Positions 36,331 to 45,543 of a stretch of DNA of 64,000 bases are shown here, piece after piece. How positions within the stretch are numbered: the first letter of the stretch is position 1; each line of letters starts with the position of its first letter. The stretch covers positions 248,001 to 312,000 of the forward strand of contig NZ_JARGYD010000004.1 of NCBI RefSeq assembly GCF_029168315.1, in the 5' to 3' direction. The DNA comes from Psychromarinibacter halotolerans. Lineage in GTDB: Bacteria > Pseudomonadota > Alphaproteobacteria > Rhodobacterales > Rhodobacteraceae. Both the position numbers and the translations under genes were made by a program. Below the pieces are notes generated by a model. That model saw only the letters and a list, made by a program, of their open reading frames with translations. It searched no databases and was not told the origin of the DNA.

Positions 36331-36791
36331 GACGGGGCTCCCAGCAGGGCCAGTCCGGCGTGGACGCGGGCGTGATAGTTCGCAAAGGCGATCAGTTCCG
36401 ACAGCGCCACGATCTGCGCAGCCGTCAGGCCCGCGTCTTCAAGCGCGGTGATATGTGCGGCGGTGCTGTCGATGGGGCGGGTGGTGACGTGATCGGCGTG
36501 GCGCAGGATTGCGGCAAGGAAGGGATCGGTCCCGGCCTCGGCGCCCTCGGCGATCGCGGCAAAGGTGGTGTCCTGCATCTCGGCGCGGTAGCGGGCCGCA
36601 AGGTCGTCCTGCCCGGCCATCGCGCAGATGCGCGCGACCAGCGCCCGCCGCAGGTCGCTGTCCAGCCCGTGGGTCTGTACCGGAGAGATCACCGACTGGC
36701 GCGCGGCGTCCGTGCCATCCGCGAACTCGGGGCGCGGGCCGACGTGCGATGGCGGGGTGTCGGTCTGAGTATCGTCCATAAGCGCGGTCAA
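36327..36791 (-). CDS. CMD-domain protein lacking the CxxC motif
   Basis: A 154-residue helical protein of the carboxymuconolactone decarboxylase family with the core DLRRALVARICAMAGQDDLAARY. It ends AFANYHARVHAGLALL, a typical CMD C-terminal helix. It has only one cysteine, so it cannot be an AhpD-type peroxidase by itself. It is probably the partner of the following CxxC protein (similar pairs are known as Avi_7170/Avi_7169). It is first in the minus-strand operon and divergent from a LysR gene. Confidence 0.75.
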   Translation of the reverse strand: MTALMDDTQTDTPPSHVGPRPEFADGTDAARQSVISPVQTHGLDSDLRRALVARICAMAGQDDLAARYRAEMQDTTFAAIAEGAEAGTDPFLAAILRHADHVTTRPIDSTAAHITALEDAGLTAAQIVALSELIAFANYHARVHAGLALLGAPS

Positions 36792-36841
36792 TTGCCCTGT
36801 TTTCGTTGCAGATCCGGTCTTTCGCCGGACGGTGTGATCTG

Positions 36842-36856
36842 ATGCGAAAATAGCAT
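36842..36856. promoter_or_regulatory. Candidate LysR operator in the CMD-LysR divergent region
   Basis: ATGC-GAAAATA-GCAT is an inverted repeat of the T-N11-A LysR type. It lies 50 nt before the CMD operon and 129 nt before the LysR start. It matches 12 of 15 bases of ATGTGAAAATCACAT at 48910-48924 before the DppBCDF genes. Confidence 0.45.
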
Positions 36857-36985
36857 GTGATTCAAGTGCAAATGTCCTATAGGTATAAAGAGACGGCTTT
36901 GGCGCAGGCGTTGCGTTACAGGTTCAGGAGTTTTGACGCGCCGGACGACCGATTGTATGAAGGCTTTGATCAAGGCGGGATTTTC

Positions 36986-37996
36986 ATGGACAGCGAACGA
37001 CTTTTCGACCTTCGGCAACTCGAGGCATTTGCCGCCGTGATTTCCACGGGCTCGGTCACCGGGGCCGCCAAGGTCATTGGAAAAAGCCAGCCGGTGGTCA
37101 GCCGCCTGATCCAGGAATTGGAAAGCGACCTTGGGTTCGACCTGTTCACCCGCTACGGCCGCCGGATCACTCCGACCGAGAATGGCGTCAGTTTCTATCG
37201 CGAGGTCGAGCGGCTGCTTGACGACGCGCGCCGCACCCGGCTTCGGGCCGAGGACATGTCCGCCCGGCGCACCGAGTCCGTCGAGATCGTGTCGACCGCC
37301 GCGATGGCATCGACCATCGTGCCCTCGGCGCTGCGCATCCTGAAAGAGCGTGGCAACCTGCCGCCAAACGTCACCGTGCGCATCCAGACCTCCGAGGCGG
37401 TGATCCAATCCGTCGCCTCGGGCGCGGCGGACATCGGTATCGCGTCGATGCCGCTGAACCACCCCGGTCTGGAAGTGCAGTGGATCGCCGAGGTGTCCTG
37501 TGTCTGCGTCCTGCCCGAGGACGCGCCGCTGGCCCGCAAAGAGACGATCGACCTTACCGACCTTGCCGACTGGCAGTTGGTGACGCTTCTCAATCCCTAC
37601 CGCGTGCTGGGACGGATCTCGGCGGCGATCGAGCGGGTGCATCTGGAAACGCCCTCGGTCATCCGCACCAACTCGTCCGCGGCGGCGCTTCAGATGGTCA
37701 AGGCGGGCCTCGGCGCCGCGTTGCTGGAACCCGTGTCGCCGATCATCCAGAACATCGAAGGGCTGGCGGTGCGCCCGCTGAGCGTTCACATCCCCTATCT
37801 CTGGGGCGTGGTGACACCGGTCGGCGTGCCGGGTTCGCCCGTGATGCCGCTGCTGATCCAGGCGATGGCCGACGCGTCGAAGGTGGGTCTTCCCGGCTAC
37901 CGCGAGCGGGATGTGCGCGATCTCGAGGCGATCCTGAAGAACATCCACGACTTCGACGCCGACGGAGAAGACAAACCCGGTCAAGGCGCCGCCTAG
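36986..37996 (+). CDS. LysR-family transcriptional regulator (first)
   Basis: A 336-residue regulator with an N-terminal helix-turn-helix (residues about 8-66; LRQLEAFAAVISTGSVTGAAKVIGKSQPVVSRLIQELE, shown as the usual LysR pattern) and a periplasmic-binding-like effector domain from about 95. The ATG at 36986 follows AAGGCGGG; the longer frame to 36857 would read through the promoter. It is divergent from the CMD-HyuAB operon, which it probably activates. It ends convergent with the second LysR gene: their stop codons share a CTAG. Confidence 0.88.
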   Translation: MDSERLFDLRQLEAFAAVISTGSVTGAAKVIGKSQPVVSRLIQELESDLGFDLFTRYGRRITPTENGVSFYREVERLLDDARRTRLRAEDMSARRTESVEIVSTAAMASTIVPSALRILKERGNLPPNVTVRIQTSEAVIQSVASGAADIGIASMPLNHPGLEVQWIAEVSCVCVLPEDAPLARKETIDLTDLADWQLVTLLNPYRVLGRISAAIERVHLETPSVIRTNSSAAALQMVKAGLGAALLEPVSPIIQNIEGLAVRPLSVHIPYLWGVVTPVGVPGSPVMPLLIQAMADASKVGLPGYRERDVRDLEAILKNIHDFDADGEDKPGQGAA

Positions 37997-38970
37997 GCGT
38001 GCAGCGCCCGGGCAGGGCGCTCTTCCGTCGGCGCGGCGGTGCCCATGCGCCGGGCACGGCCCCGCAGGATGCCGCGCGCGGTGAAGGTCGAGACCTCGGT
38101 GCCGATGATGCGCAACAACTGTCGCGTGGCCGAGGTGACGGGCTGCGATAGGGCGGTCCCCACCACCAGTTCTGCCGTCATCGGCACGCCGGCGAGGATC
38201 GGGCGGGCGGCAAGGCGTCCGGCCTCGACCTCGCGGTGGACCACGCCGAAGGGCAGGATGCCCACGAAACCCTCGGTCTCGATCAGTTCCTTGACCGCCG
38301 CGATCGAGTCGATCTCCATCGCGGCGTCCAGCGCGCGACCGGCATCGTCGAAGGCCGCTTCGATGCTGCGGCGCAGGCCCTGTCCGTCGGTGGTCAGGAT
38401 CAGGCGCCCGGGGTCGATGTCGGCGATGCGCGCGGGACCGGCGGGCTGCGCCGGACCGGCGGCGGTGATCAGGAACAGCTCTTCCGAGAAGACCGGCTCG
38501 ACCGAGATATGCGGTGCCTTGTGGGGTTCGTAAAAGATGGCAGCGTCGACCTCGCCGTCGGCCAGCCATTCGGCAAGCGTGCTGCTGTTCGCTTCGACCA
38601 GCTGAAGCCGGGCGGGGCTGCACTGGCGGTGGAAACTGGCCGCGACAGAGGCCGCGATCGAACGGCTGACCGATTGCGGGATGCCAAGCCGCACGGTCCC
38701 GGCGTCGGTGCCCGCGCGGGCCGAGATTTCGGTCCGCAGGCGTTCGAGATCCTGAATCAGCGGAACGACCTTTTCGCGGAACTGCCGCCCGGTGTCGGTC
38801 AGGCTTGCGCCCCGACCGTGGCGGTACAGCAGCGCGGCGCCGAGGTCCTGTTCAAGCCGGCTGATCTGGCGGCTGAGCGTCGGTTGGGGAACCCCAAGCC
38901 GCAGCGCCGCGCGAGAGATGCTGCCAAGGTCGGCAATGGCCAGAAAGCTCTTGATTTCACAAAGTTCCAT
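37993..38970 (-). CDS. LysR-family transcriptional regulator (second)
   Basis: A 325-residue regulator: the helix-turn-helix begins MELCEIKSFLAIADLGSI and has the LysR recognition pattern LGVPQPTLSRQI, and the effector domain follows from about residue 90. An ATG three codons earlier (38979) is an alternative start. It is the third gene of a minus-strand set: alpha/beta hydrolase, peptide-type binding protein, LysR. It may control the transporter and catabolic genes of this region. It is of NAC/Cbl-like length but its effector is unknown. Confidence 0.86.
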   Translation of the reverse strand: MELCEIKSFLAIADLGSISRAALRLGVPQPTLSRQISRLEQDLGAALLYRHGRGASLTDTGRQFREKVVPLIQDLERLRTEISARAGTDAGTVRLGIPQSVSRSIAASVAASFHRQCSPARLQLVEANSSTLAEWLADGEVDAAIFYEPHKAPHISVEPVFSEELFLITAAGPAQPAGPARIADIDPGRLILTTDGQGLRRSIEAAFDDAGRALDAAMEIDSIAAVKELIETEGFVGILPFGVVHREVEAGRLAARPILAGVPMTAELVVGTALSQPVTSATRQLLRIIGTEVSTFTARGILRGRARRMGTAAPTEERPARALHA

Positions 38971-39060
38971 AGCCGTCATCCATCCAGTGCGCGGGCGCGC
39001 ATCGTGTCGGGGAAAGGAAATGCCGAAAAGGGGGCGGGGCGCGGTCGTCCCGCCGGGGTG

Positions 39061-39090
39061 GTCCTGCCCCCCGGGGTCGGGGGACAGGAC
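39061..39090 (-). terminator. Hairpin after the family-5 binding-protein gene
   Basis: GTCCTG (39061-39066) pairs with CAGGAC (39085-39090). After one mismatch CCCCC (39068-39072) pairs with GGGGG (39079-39083), giving an 11-bp interrupted stem with a six-base loop. It lies 8 nt after the stop of the binding-protein gene and before the LysR gene. No T-run follows. Confidence 0.55.
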
Positions 39091-39098
39091 GGTCACGA

Positions 39099-40604
39099 TC
39101 AGTTCGGGGCGAAGTCCCAAGCGCGCTTCCAGTCGTCGCCGCGGGCTTCCCACGTCACGGCGTCGCTGAGCGCGTAGGTCACCGGCTGGGCGTACAGGAA
39201 CACCGCCGGGGCGTCGTCGCACATCACCTCGGTCGCCTTGCGATAGGCTTCCATACGGACCTCGGGATCGGTGCTGGAACGGCCTTCGTTGAAGTACTCG
39301 CCGAACTCGGCGTTGTTCCAGTAGTCGTAGGCGGTGCCCGGCTCGGTCAGACCCAGGATGCCGTCGGCATCAAGCGTGGCCCAAGCGTAGGTCAGATAGG
39401 CCATCTGGCCGAGGTCCTTGGCGGGAACGTGCTTTTCCATGAACGCGCCGAAGGACATCTCGTTCAGGGTGGTCGGCACGCCGACGGCCTCGAACATCGC
39501 GGCGATGACCTGCGAGGCTTCCTCGCCCTGCACGTAGACACCGACCGGCACTTCGAAGGTCAGCGGCTCGCTCAGGTCCACACCCGATTCCGCGATCAGT
39601 TCCATCGCGCGTTCCGGGTCATAGGGGTAGGGCTCGAGGTCCGCGTTGAAGCCGAAGTAGTCGTCGGTCATCCACTGGCAGGCCGACACTTCGGCGGCGC
39701 CGCCGTACAGCGACTGCGCGATGGCTTCCTTGTCGACCGCGTAGTTCAGCGCCTGACGGAACAGCTTGTTGTCCATCGGCGGCTTGAAGGTGTTGATCTT
39801 CAGGAAGGCCGAGCGGGTCGAGCTGATGGCGTCCGCCTCGATGCCGTCCTCTGCACTCAGAAGCTCGACCTCGTTGACCGGGAAGCCCTCGATGAAGTCG
39901 ACCTCGCCGGCGCGCAGGGCGGCGGATTGGGCGGCGGTTTCGGGGATGATCTGGAAGATCACGGTCTGGAACGGAGGCTCCTCGCCCCAGTAGTCCGGGT
40001 TCGCTTCCATCGTGATGCTGCTGCCGGGCACGCGCTCGGTCAGGATATAGCGGCCACCGGCGCTGACTTCGTTGGCCGGGTTGTTCTCCGCGGCCCATGC
40101 GGGCGGCACAAGGAAGAACATCGACAGCTGGTCGGCCAGAGCGGCCGAGGGGGTTTCTGTCTTCAGTTCGATGGTCGTCGCGTCGATCACGTTCACTTCC
40201 GAGATCACGCGGAACCACGACGAGATGCGCGACTGGCGCTCGGGGTCGGTCACGCGCTCGAGGTTCGCCTTCACGGCTTCGGCGTCGATCGGTTCACCGT
40301 TGGCGAAGACCGCGTCGGGGTTCAGGGTGAAGCGCCACGTCAGGTCGTCGACGGCTTCCCACGAGGTCGCGACCTCGCCCTGCAGTTTCATGTCGGGTCC
40401 ACGGATGACCAGCGCCGGGTAGAAGTGGCTGGCGACGCTAAGGTCCGTGCCGACCGAAGCGGTCATGTGCGGGTCAAGCGTGTTCACGTCGCTGCCCAGC
40501 GCGATGATCAGCGTATCGTCATCGTTCTGCTGGGCCAGCGCGGGGCTGGACAGCGCGGCGCACAGCGCCAGCGAGGAAAGTGCCGTTCGGGCCAAGTAAG
40601 TCAT
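39099..40604 (-). CDS. ABC transporter family-5 (peptide/opine/nickel-type) substrate-binding protein
   Basis: A 501-residue periplasmic binding protein. The signal peptide is MTYLARTALSSLALCAALSSPALA, with cleavage after ALA. The mature part begins with an acidic stretch and the family block ALGSDVNTLDPHMT, then WRFTLNPDAVFANGEP. There is no lipobox cysteine. The matching permease and ATPase genes are not adjacent but lie 8.4 kb away on the other strand (49033-52745), so it is probably the binding protein of that transporter. Confidence 0.9.
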   Translation of the reverse strand: MTYLARTALSSLALCAALSSPALAQQNDDDTLIIALGSDVNTLDPHMTASVGTDLSVASHFYPALVIRGPDMKLQGEVATSWEAVDDLTWRFTLNPDAVFANGEPIDAEAVKANLERVTDPERQSRISSWFRVISEVNVIDATTIELKTETPSAALADQLSMFFLVPPAWAAENNPANEVSAGGRYILTERVPGSSITMEANPDYWGEEPPFQTVIFQIIPETAAQSAALRAGEVDFIEGFPVNEVELLSAEDGIEADAISSTRSAFLKINTFKPPMDNKLFRQALNYAVDKEAIAQSLYGGAAEVSACQWMTDDYFGFNADLEPYPYDPERAMELIAESGVDLSEPLTFEVPVGVYVQGEEASQVIAAMFEAVGVPTTLNEMSFGAFMEKHVPAKDLGQMAYLTYAWATLDADGILGLTEPGTAYDYWNNAEFGEYFNEGRSSTDPEVRMEAYRKATEVMCDDAPAVFLYAQPVTYALSDAVTWEARGDDWKRAWDFAPN

Positions 40605-40671
40605 GATGGGATCCTCTGTCGGGTTTCGGGTCGGGGTTTTCGGGGTTGTGGTCCCCGGTTCTGGTTGTCGG

Positions 40672-41514
40672 TCAGGTTTTCAGGAACGTGCGCAGCAGCG
40701 GCAGCACGACCTCGGACTTCTGCGCATGGACGGCGTGGTTCGCGTCCGGCACGACATGCAGTTCGGCGTGCGGGATACCGTCCTTGATGGCTTGCGACTG
40801 CGACGGGGGACAGATCCAGTCGTTTTCGCCAACCATGATGAACGTGGGGGCGGTGATCTTGTCCAGTTGCGGCCGGACGTCCCACTGCTCCCACTCTTCC
40901 TTCTTATAGAGATCGTTGTGCGGCCAGACGTGCACGTCCATGTCGCGGGTCCGTTCGAACGCGGCCTGCGCGTTGAAGTTCTCGGAATACAGCGGCTGCA
41001 TCGCCAGCCAGATCAGCCGGAACTCAAGGTCGCTTTCCACCCGGTCCGAAAACAGCTTGTCGATCATCTCGGGCGTCAGGCTGGGCACGCGGTGGGCGCG
41101 TTCCTTCATGATCTCGATCGCTTCCACCTCGGTCTGGAAGCTGGGCGCGGTGCCGCGCAGGACAAGGTGGGAATAGCTGCCGGGATGGCGGACGGCATAG
41201 GTCAGCGCGATGAAGCCGCCGAACGAGCCGCCGATCACGATGCACTGGTCGTCGCCGCAGAAGTGCTTGCGCATCAATTCCACGTCGTCGGCCAGCTGAT
41301 TGAAGGTGAAGGGGGGCGTTTCAGACGACTTGCCGTGGCCGCGCTGGTCGAAGCTGATCACGCGGTATTCGTCGGCCAGCTTGGAGTAGGTGGCAAAATC
41401 GCTCTTGTGATCGCCGGCGCCGCGTCCGCCGTGCAGGGTGAAGATCGTGCGCTTGTTCTCTTCTCCGGCGACCGCGTAGTTGAACGTGGCGCCATCGATG
41501 GTGACTGTCGGCAT
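40672..41514 (-). CDS. Alpha/beta hydrolase (proline iminopeptidase-like, S33-type)
   Basis: A 280-residue alpha/beta-hydrolase. It has the oxyanion region LHGGRGAG, the nucleophile elbow GGSFGG, an acid in VGENDW and the catalytic His in DANHAV. The ATG at 41514 has AAGGAT upstream and begins MPTVTIDGATFNY; the longer frame covers the promoter. It could be an iminopeptidase, ester or C-C bond hydrolase. It is first in the operon with the binding protein and LysR gene, and an ATTGGCGCCAAT operator lies 34 nt upstream of the start. Confidence 0.82.
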   Translation of the reverse strand: MPTVTIDGATFNYAVAGEENKRTIFTLHGGRGAGDHKSDFATYSKLADEYRVISFDQRGHGKSSETPPFTFNQLADDVELMRKHFCGDDQCIVIGGSFGGFIALTYAVRHPGSYSHLVLRGTAPSFQTEVEAIEIMKERAHRVPSLTPEMIDKLFSDRVESDLEFRLIWLAMQPLYSENFNAQAAFERTRDMDVHVWPHNDLYKKEEWEQWDVRPQLDKITAPTFIMVGENDWICPPSQSQAIKDGIPHAELHVVPDANHAVHAQKSEVVLPLLRTFLKT

Positions 41515-41547
41515 TCGGGTATCCTTGCGGTATCGGGCCTGCCTGAT

Positions 41548-41559
41548 ATTGGCGCCAAT
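41548..41559. promoter_or_regulatory. Palindromic operator ATTGGCGCCAAT (site 1)
   Basis: A perfect 12-bp palindrome between the divergent alpha/beta hydrolase and flavin monooxygenase genes, 34 nt from the former. The same sequence recurs at 47658-47669 before the second HyuA gene. The form ATTGG....CCAAT is like VanR-type operators of FCD-GntR regulators (family knowledge). An FCD-GntR gene stands at 43186. Confidence 0.7.
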
Positions 41560-41626
41560 CTGGGTGTGTTTGAAAGTCGTTTTTTGCATAAAGAGCAAAT
41601 CGAGCCGACGCAGGGGCAAAAAACGG

Positions 41627-41662
41627 TCATATATGTTGAAAACGGATGCGAAGAATATATGA
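41627..41662. promoter_or_regulatory. A+T-rich inverted repeat in the hydrolase-monooxygenase divergent region
   Basis: TCATATAT (41627-41634) and ATATATGA (41655-41662) are exact inverted copies 20 bases apart in an otherwise G+C-rich region. It could be a second regulator site or hold the -10 elements of the two divergent promoters. Confidence 0.4.
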
Positions 41663-41722
41663 ATGCTGAAATCGCATGAGCGGCGAAGCTATGCTGAGAC
41701 GAATCATCCGGGAGCGCGTGAC

Positions 41723-43174
41723 ATGACCAACGACCTTTTCTGCGGCGGCCTCGACGGGCTGGAGGCGCGCCTTCGCGAGGATCTCGACCGGCTGAATTTC
41801 GACGGCAAGGATTGGGTGCCGCAGCGCACCGTCGCGGGCCAGCAGGTGCGGGACGTGGTGATCATCGGCGCCGGGATGTGCGGGCTGGTCGCCTCTGTCG
41901 CGCTGCGCCGCCACGGCATCCGCAACCACGTCCTGTACGACATGGCCCCCGAGGGCCGCGAGGGGCCGTGGATCACCATCGCCCGGATGGAAACGCTGCG
42001 CTCGCCCAAGCAACTGACGGGGCCGGCCTATGGCCTGCCGTCGCTGACCTTCCGCGCGTGGTTCGAGGCGACCCGTGGCCGCAAGGCATGGGACGCGCTG
42101 GGCCGCATCGATCGCGCCGACTGGATGGACTATCTGACGTGGTATCGCCGCGTGATGGACGTGCCGGTGGTCAATGACGCGCGGATGACGGGGCTGGCCG
42201 AAGGGCCGGACGGGCTGATCGAGGTTACGCTGTCGGTCGCGGGCCGGACCGAAAGCGTGCTGACGCGCAAATTGGTGCTGGCCACCGGGCGCGACGGTCT
42301 GGGCGGCAACTACGTCCCACCTGCCGTGCGTGACATCGACCCGAAGTTCTGGGCCCACTCCGCCGACGAGATCGACTTCGAAGCCCTGCGCGGCAAGCCG
42401 GTGGTGGTCGTCGGGGCAGGGGCCTCGGCGATGGACAACGCCGCGACCGCGCTGGAAGCCGGGGCAGAGCGGGTCGACATCCTGATCCGTCGCGACCGGA
42501 TGCCGACCATCAACAAGGGTATGGGCGTCGGCTCGCCCGGTATGACGCACGGCTTCCGCGGGCTGCCCGACGACTGGAAATGGAAGTTTCAGGATTACAT
42601 CGGCCGCTGCCAGACCCCGCCGCCGCGCAACTCGACGCTGCGGGTGTCGCAGCACGAGAACGCGCGCTTCTGGTTCGGCGCCCGGCTGGACAGCTTCCGC
42701 GAGGACGGCGACCGGCTGGTGATCTCGACCCCGCGCGGCGAGTTCCGCACCGCCTACGCGATCTTCGCGACCGGCTTCGCGGTGGATTTCGAACAGCGGC
42801 CCGAACTGGCCCTGATCGCCCCCCATGTCCGCCTGTGGCGCGATGGCAAGGTGGACGGCGCGCGGGCGCAGGACGGTCTGGCGTTTTCGCCGGTGCTGGG
42901 CGATCACTTCGAACTGACCGAGAAAGAGCCGGGCGCGTGCCCGATGCTGTCCAGCATCTACGGCTTCAACTTCCCGGCGACGCTGAGCCACGGCAAGCTG
43001 ACCGGGGACATTCCCGCCGTCAGCGAGGGGGCTGACCGGATGGTGCGCGGGATCACCGAAAGCCTGTTCGTCGAAGACGTGGCCGAGCATTACGCCCGGC
43101 TGGAAGCCTATGACGAGCCCGAACTGCTGGGCGACGAATGGGAGGATGCGGAACAGGCGCGGGCCAGCGCCTGA
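41723..43174 (+). CDS. FAD/NAD(P)-dependent oxidoreductase (flavin monooxygenase-like)
   Basis: A 483-residue flavoprotein with two dinucleotide-binding loops, GAGMCG at 49-54 for FAD and GAGASA near 232 for NADPH, as in class B flavin monooxygenases and Baeyer-Villiger-like enzymes. A strict FxGxxxHxxxW fingerprint is not seen, so an amine or C-C oxidase or reductase is also possible. The ATG at 41723 follows GGGAG; the ATG at 41663 overlaps the inverted repeat. It ends 11 nt from the convergent GntR gene. Confidence 0.8.
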   Translation: MTNDLFCGGLDGLEARLREDLDRLNFDGKDWVPQRTVAGQQVRDVVIIGAGMCGLVASVALRRHGIRNHVLYDMAPEGREGPWITIARMETLRSPKQLTGPAYGLPSLTFRAWFEATRGRKAWDALGRIDRADWMDYLTWYRRVMDVPVVNDARMTGLAEGPDGLIEVTLSVAGRTESVLTRKLVLATGRDGLGGNYVPPAVRDIDPKFWAHSADEIDFEALRGKPVVVVGAGASAMDNAATALEAGAERVDILIRRDRMPTINKGMGVGSPGMTHGFRGLPDDWKWKFQDYIGRCQTPPPRNSTLRVSQHENARFWFGARLDSFREDGDRLVISTPRGEFRTAYAIFATGFAVDFEQRPELALIAPHVRLWRDGKVDGARAQDGLAFSPVLGDHFELTEKEPGACPMLSSIYGFNFPATLSHGKLTGDIPAVSEGADRMVRGITESLFVEDVAEHYARLEAYDEPELLGDEWEDAEQARASA

Positions 43175-43185
43175 CCGGGCGGCGG

Positions 43186-43857
43186 TCAGTCGCCAGCGTA
43201 GGCGATGTGATCCCAGACAAGCTTGCGCAGCGTTGCCGCGTCACGGGCCTTCAACGCCTCGATCATCTGGAAATGCTGGTCCGCCAGCACGCTCATACGT
43301 TCGGGCGTGTTGATCGAGCGTGACACCGCAATCGGCAGCCGTTGCCGCAGTTCGAACGCCAGTTCCGCCAGAACGGGGTTCGGCGCCGCGCTCATCAGCG
43401 TGCGGTGGAACGACATGTTCGCCTCGCCGATCTGTTCGGTGGTGCCGGTCTCGCAGGCCTCGCGGAACCGCTCGGCATGGCCGGTCAGTTGGTCGATCAG
43501 GTCCGCGTCGACGTGGGGCAGGGCGCCCACGACCGACTCGGCCTCGACCACGGCGCGGGCTTCGGTCAGGTTCTTCACTGTCGCCCGGTCGAAGGTCGCG
43601 ACGCTGTAGCCGCGCATCGGCTCGTGTACCACCAACCCCTGACGGGTCATCGCGTCCAGCGCCTGCCGCAACGCGATCCGGGTGCAGCCGTAGCGGCGTT
43701 CCAGCACGATCTGCTTCAGTCGTGTGCCCGGCTCCAGCCGCCCATAGAAGATGTCACGCCGCAGACGCTCGACCACGGTTTCCGGCATCGCGTCGGCCGA
43801 GGGGGCTGGCGCATGGTCCGGCGTGTGGTCCGGCGAGGTCGCGGCGTCCGTCTTCAT
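43186..43857 (-). CDS. GntR-family regulator with FCD domain (second)
   Basis: A 223-residue regulator: after a Pro-Ala-rich N-terminal 25 residues comes the winged helix (LEPGTRLKQIVLERRYGCTRIALRQALDAM) and a helical FCD domain with the metal-type residues in EARAVVEAESV, NMSFHRTLM and DQHFQMIEAL. It begins directly after the stop of HyuB-2 with no gap, so it is the third gene of that operon. The ATTGGCGCCAAT palindromes at 41548 and 47658 are its most likely targets (inference). Confidence 0.88.
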   Translation of the reverse strand: MKTDAATSPDHTPDHAPAPSADAMPETVVERLRRDIFYGRLEPGTRLKQIVLERRYGCTRIALRQALDAMTRQGLVVHEPMRGYSVATFDRATVKNLTEARAVVEAESVVGALPHVDADLIDQLTGHAERFREACETGTTEQIGEANMSFHRTLMSAAPNPVLAELAFELRQRLPIAVSRSINTPERMSVLADQHFQMIEALKARDAATLRKLVWDHIAYAGD

Positions 43858-45540
43858 TCAGCTCTCCGACAGCCCATAGACGTCGCGGGCCGCCGTCTGA
43901 GAGATTTTGCCTTCGGCCAGATCGCGCCGCACCAGCGCCCGGTCGCGCGTTGTCGGGACGCCGACGCCGCTGCCGCCCGAGGTCACCAGCCGAGCGGTCT
44001 GCCCGTCGCGCAGCGTGCCGCGCCCGTTGACGAAGGGCTCGACGCCTTCGGAAAGCTCGCGGTAGCCCAGCGCGCCCGGTTGCCCGCCGTCCAGACCCCA
44101 GCCCGGATCGCGGAAGCAGTTGCCCGCCACGGCGGCCTTCGCCTCGTGTCCGACGACCTTGATGGTGCGTTGGTAGGACAGCCCGCTGCGCCAGCGGCCC
44201 GCGCCGGCGCTGTCGGCGACAAGGCCATAGCTTTCCACCTGCAGCGGATACTCGGCCTCGACCACCTCGACGGGGATGTTGTGCGAGTTCGATACGTGGA
44301 TCTGTACCGCGTCCGCCCCGTCCATCGTCATGTGAGCCCCTTCGCCGCCGCCCATGCTTTCGTTGTAAACGTAGAAGCGTCCGGTGCGCGGGTCTATCCC
44401 CGACAGCGTCAAAAGCCCGCGGCCGGTGCAGGGCGCCAGCGCGCGTTCCGGGCAGGCCGGGGCCAACGCGCTGAAGATCAGGTCGCACAGCCGTTCCGAG
44501 GTGTCCGTCCGGCTATAGACCGCGGCGGGCGGGGCCGAGCAGACGATGGTGCCGCTGTCGGCCTTCACCTTGATCGGGCGGTGGAAGCCCGCGTTCGGCG
44601 GGACCTCGTGGTCGACCAGCACCATGATCGCGAAATAGGCCGACACCAGAAGACCCATGTAGGTCAGGTTGATCGGCGCGCGCACCTGTTCCGGGTTGCC
44701 GGAAAAATCCATCTCGATCTCGTCGCCCGCGATGGTGATCTCGACCTTCAGCGGCACCAGGGGGTCGTACCGGCCCGAGTCCAGCAGACCCTCGGCGCGG
44801 TAGACGCCGTCGGGCAGGCGGCGGATGCCGGCGCGGGTGCGCGCCTCGGTGTGGTCCAGCACGGCGCGGCTGGCGGCCTGCACGGTGGTCAGGCCGTATT
44901 TCTCGATCAGCTGAAGGAACCGCGTGCGGCCGAAGCGGTTCGAGGCGCTTTGCGCGCGGAAGTCGTTGATGCGCTCGTGCGGGACCTGACAATTCAGCAG
45001 GATCATGTTCAGCACGTCGTCCTGAATCTTGCCCTCGCGGTACAGGCGCACCGGCGGGATGCGCAGGCCTTCCTGGAAGATATGCTGGTGGCTGCGGTCC
45101 ACGAAGTCCGCGTGGTGGGCGATGTTGGCGATCCACGCGACGATCCTGTCGCCAGAGAACACCGGCTCGATAAAGGTGATGTCGTTCAGGTGGGTGCCGC
45201 CGCCGGTATAGGCGTCGTTGCCCACGAAGATGTCGCCCGGCCGGATCGTCGCCGGATCGCACGAGGCCAGCACCTCCTGCGTGATCCCCAGAAGCGAACC
45301 AAGGTGCACCGGCTGGTGCGCGGCCTGCGCCAGCGCCAGCCCGTCCGCATCCATGATCGCGGTCGAGACGTCCTTGCGTTCCTTGATCGAGGTGGAATAG
45401 CCAGCGCGCACCAGCACGCGGGACATTTCTTCGACGATGGTCGACAGGGCGCTGCCGATGACCGACACGGTGATCGGATCCAGCGCGGCGGTCGTGCCGG
45501 TGGACGGATCGGCTTTGACGGCGGTGACGGTGTCGCTCAT
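43858..45540 (-). CDS. Hydantoinase B/oxoprolinase family protein (second HyuB)
   Basis: A 560-residue paralogue of the HyuB at 32027, with LDPITVSVIGSALSTIVEEMS, KERKDVSTAIMDADG, GDIFVGNDAYTGGGTHLNDIT and IAHHADFVDRS in the same order. It lies 3 nt after the HyuA-2 stop and directly before the GntR gene. With HyuA-2 it should form an ATP-dependent amidohydrolase or related carboxylase; the substrate cannot be read from sequence. Confidence 0.92.
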   Translation of the reverse strand: MSDTVTAVKADPSTGTTAALDPITVSVIGSALSTIVEEMSRVLVRAGYSTSIKERKDVSTAIMDADGLALAQAAHQPVHLGSLLGITQEVLASCDPATIRPGDIFVGNDAYTGGGTHLNDITFIEPVFSGDRIVAWIANIAHHADFVDRSHQHIFQEGLRIPPVRLYREGKIQDDVLNMILLNCQVPHERINDFRAQSASNRFGRTRFLQLIEKYGLTTVQAASRAVLDHTEARTRAGIRRLPDGVYRAEGLLDSGRYDPLVPLKVEITIAGDEIEMDFSGNPEQVRAPINLTYMGLLVSAYFAIMVLVDHEVPPNAGFHRPIKVKADSGTIVCSAPPAAVYSRTDTSERLCDLIFSALAPACPERALAPCTGRGLLTLSGIDPRTGRFYVYNESMGGGEGAHMTMDGADAVQIHVSNSHNIPVEVVEAEYPLQVESYGLVADSAGAGRWRSGLSYQRTIKVVGHEAKAAVAGNCFRDPGWGLDGGQPGALGYRELSEGVEPFVNGRGTLRDGQTARLVTSGGSGVGVPTTRDRALVRRDLAEGKISQTAARDVYGLSES

Positions 45541-45543
45541 GGC

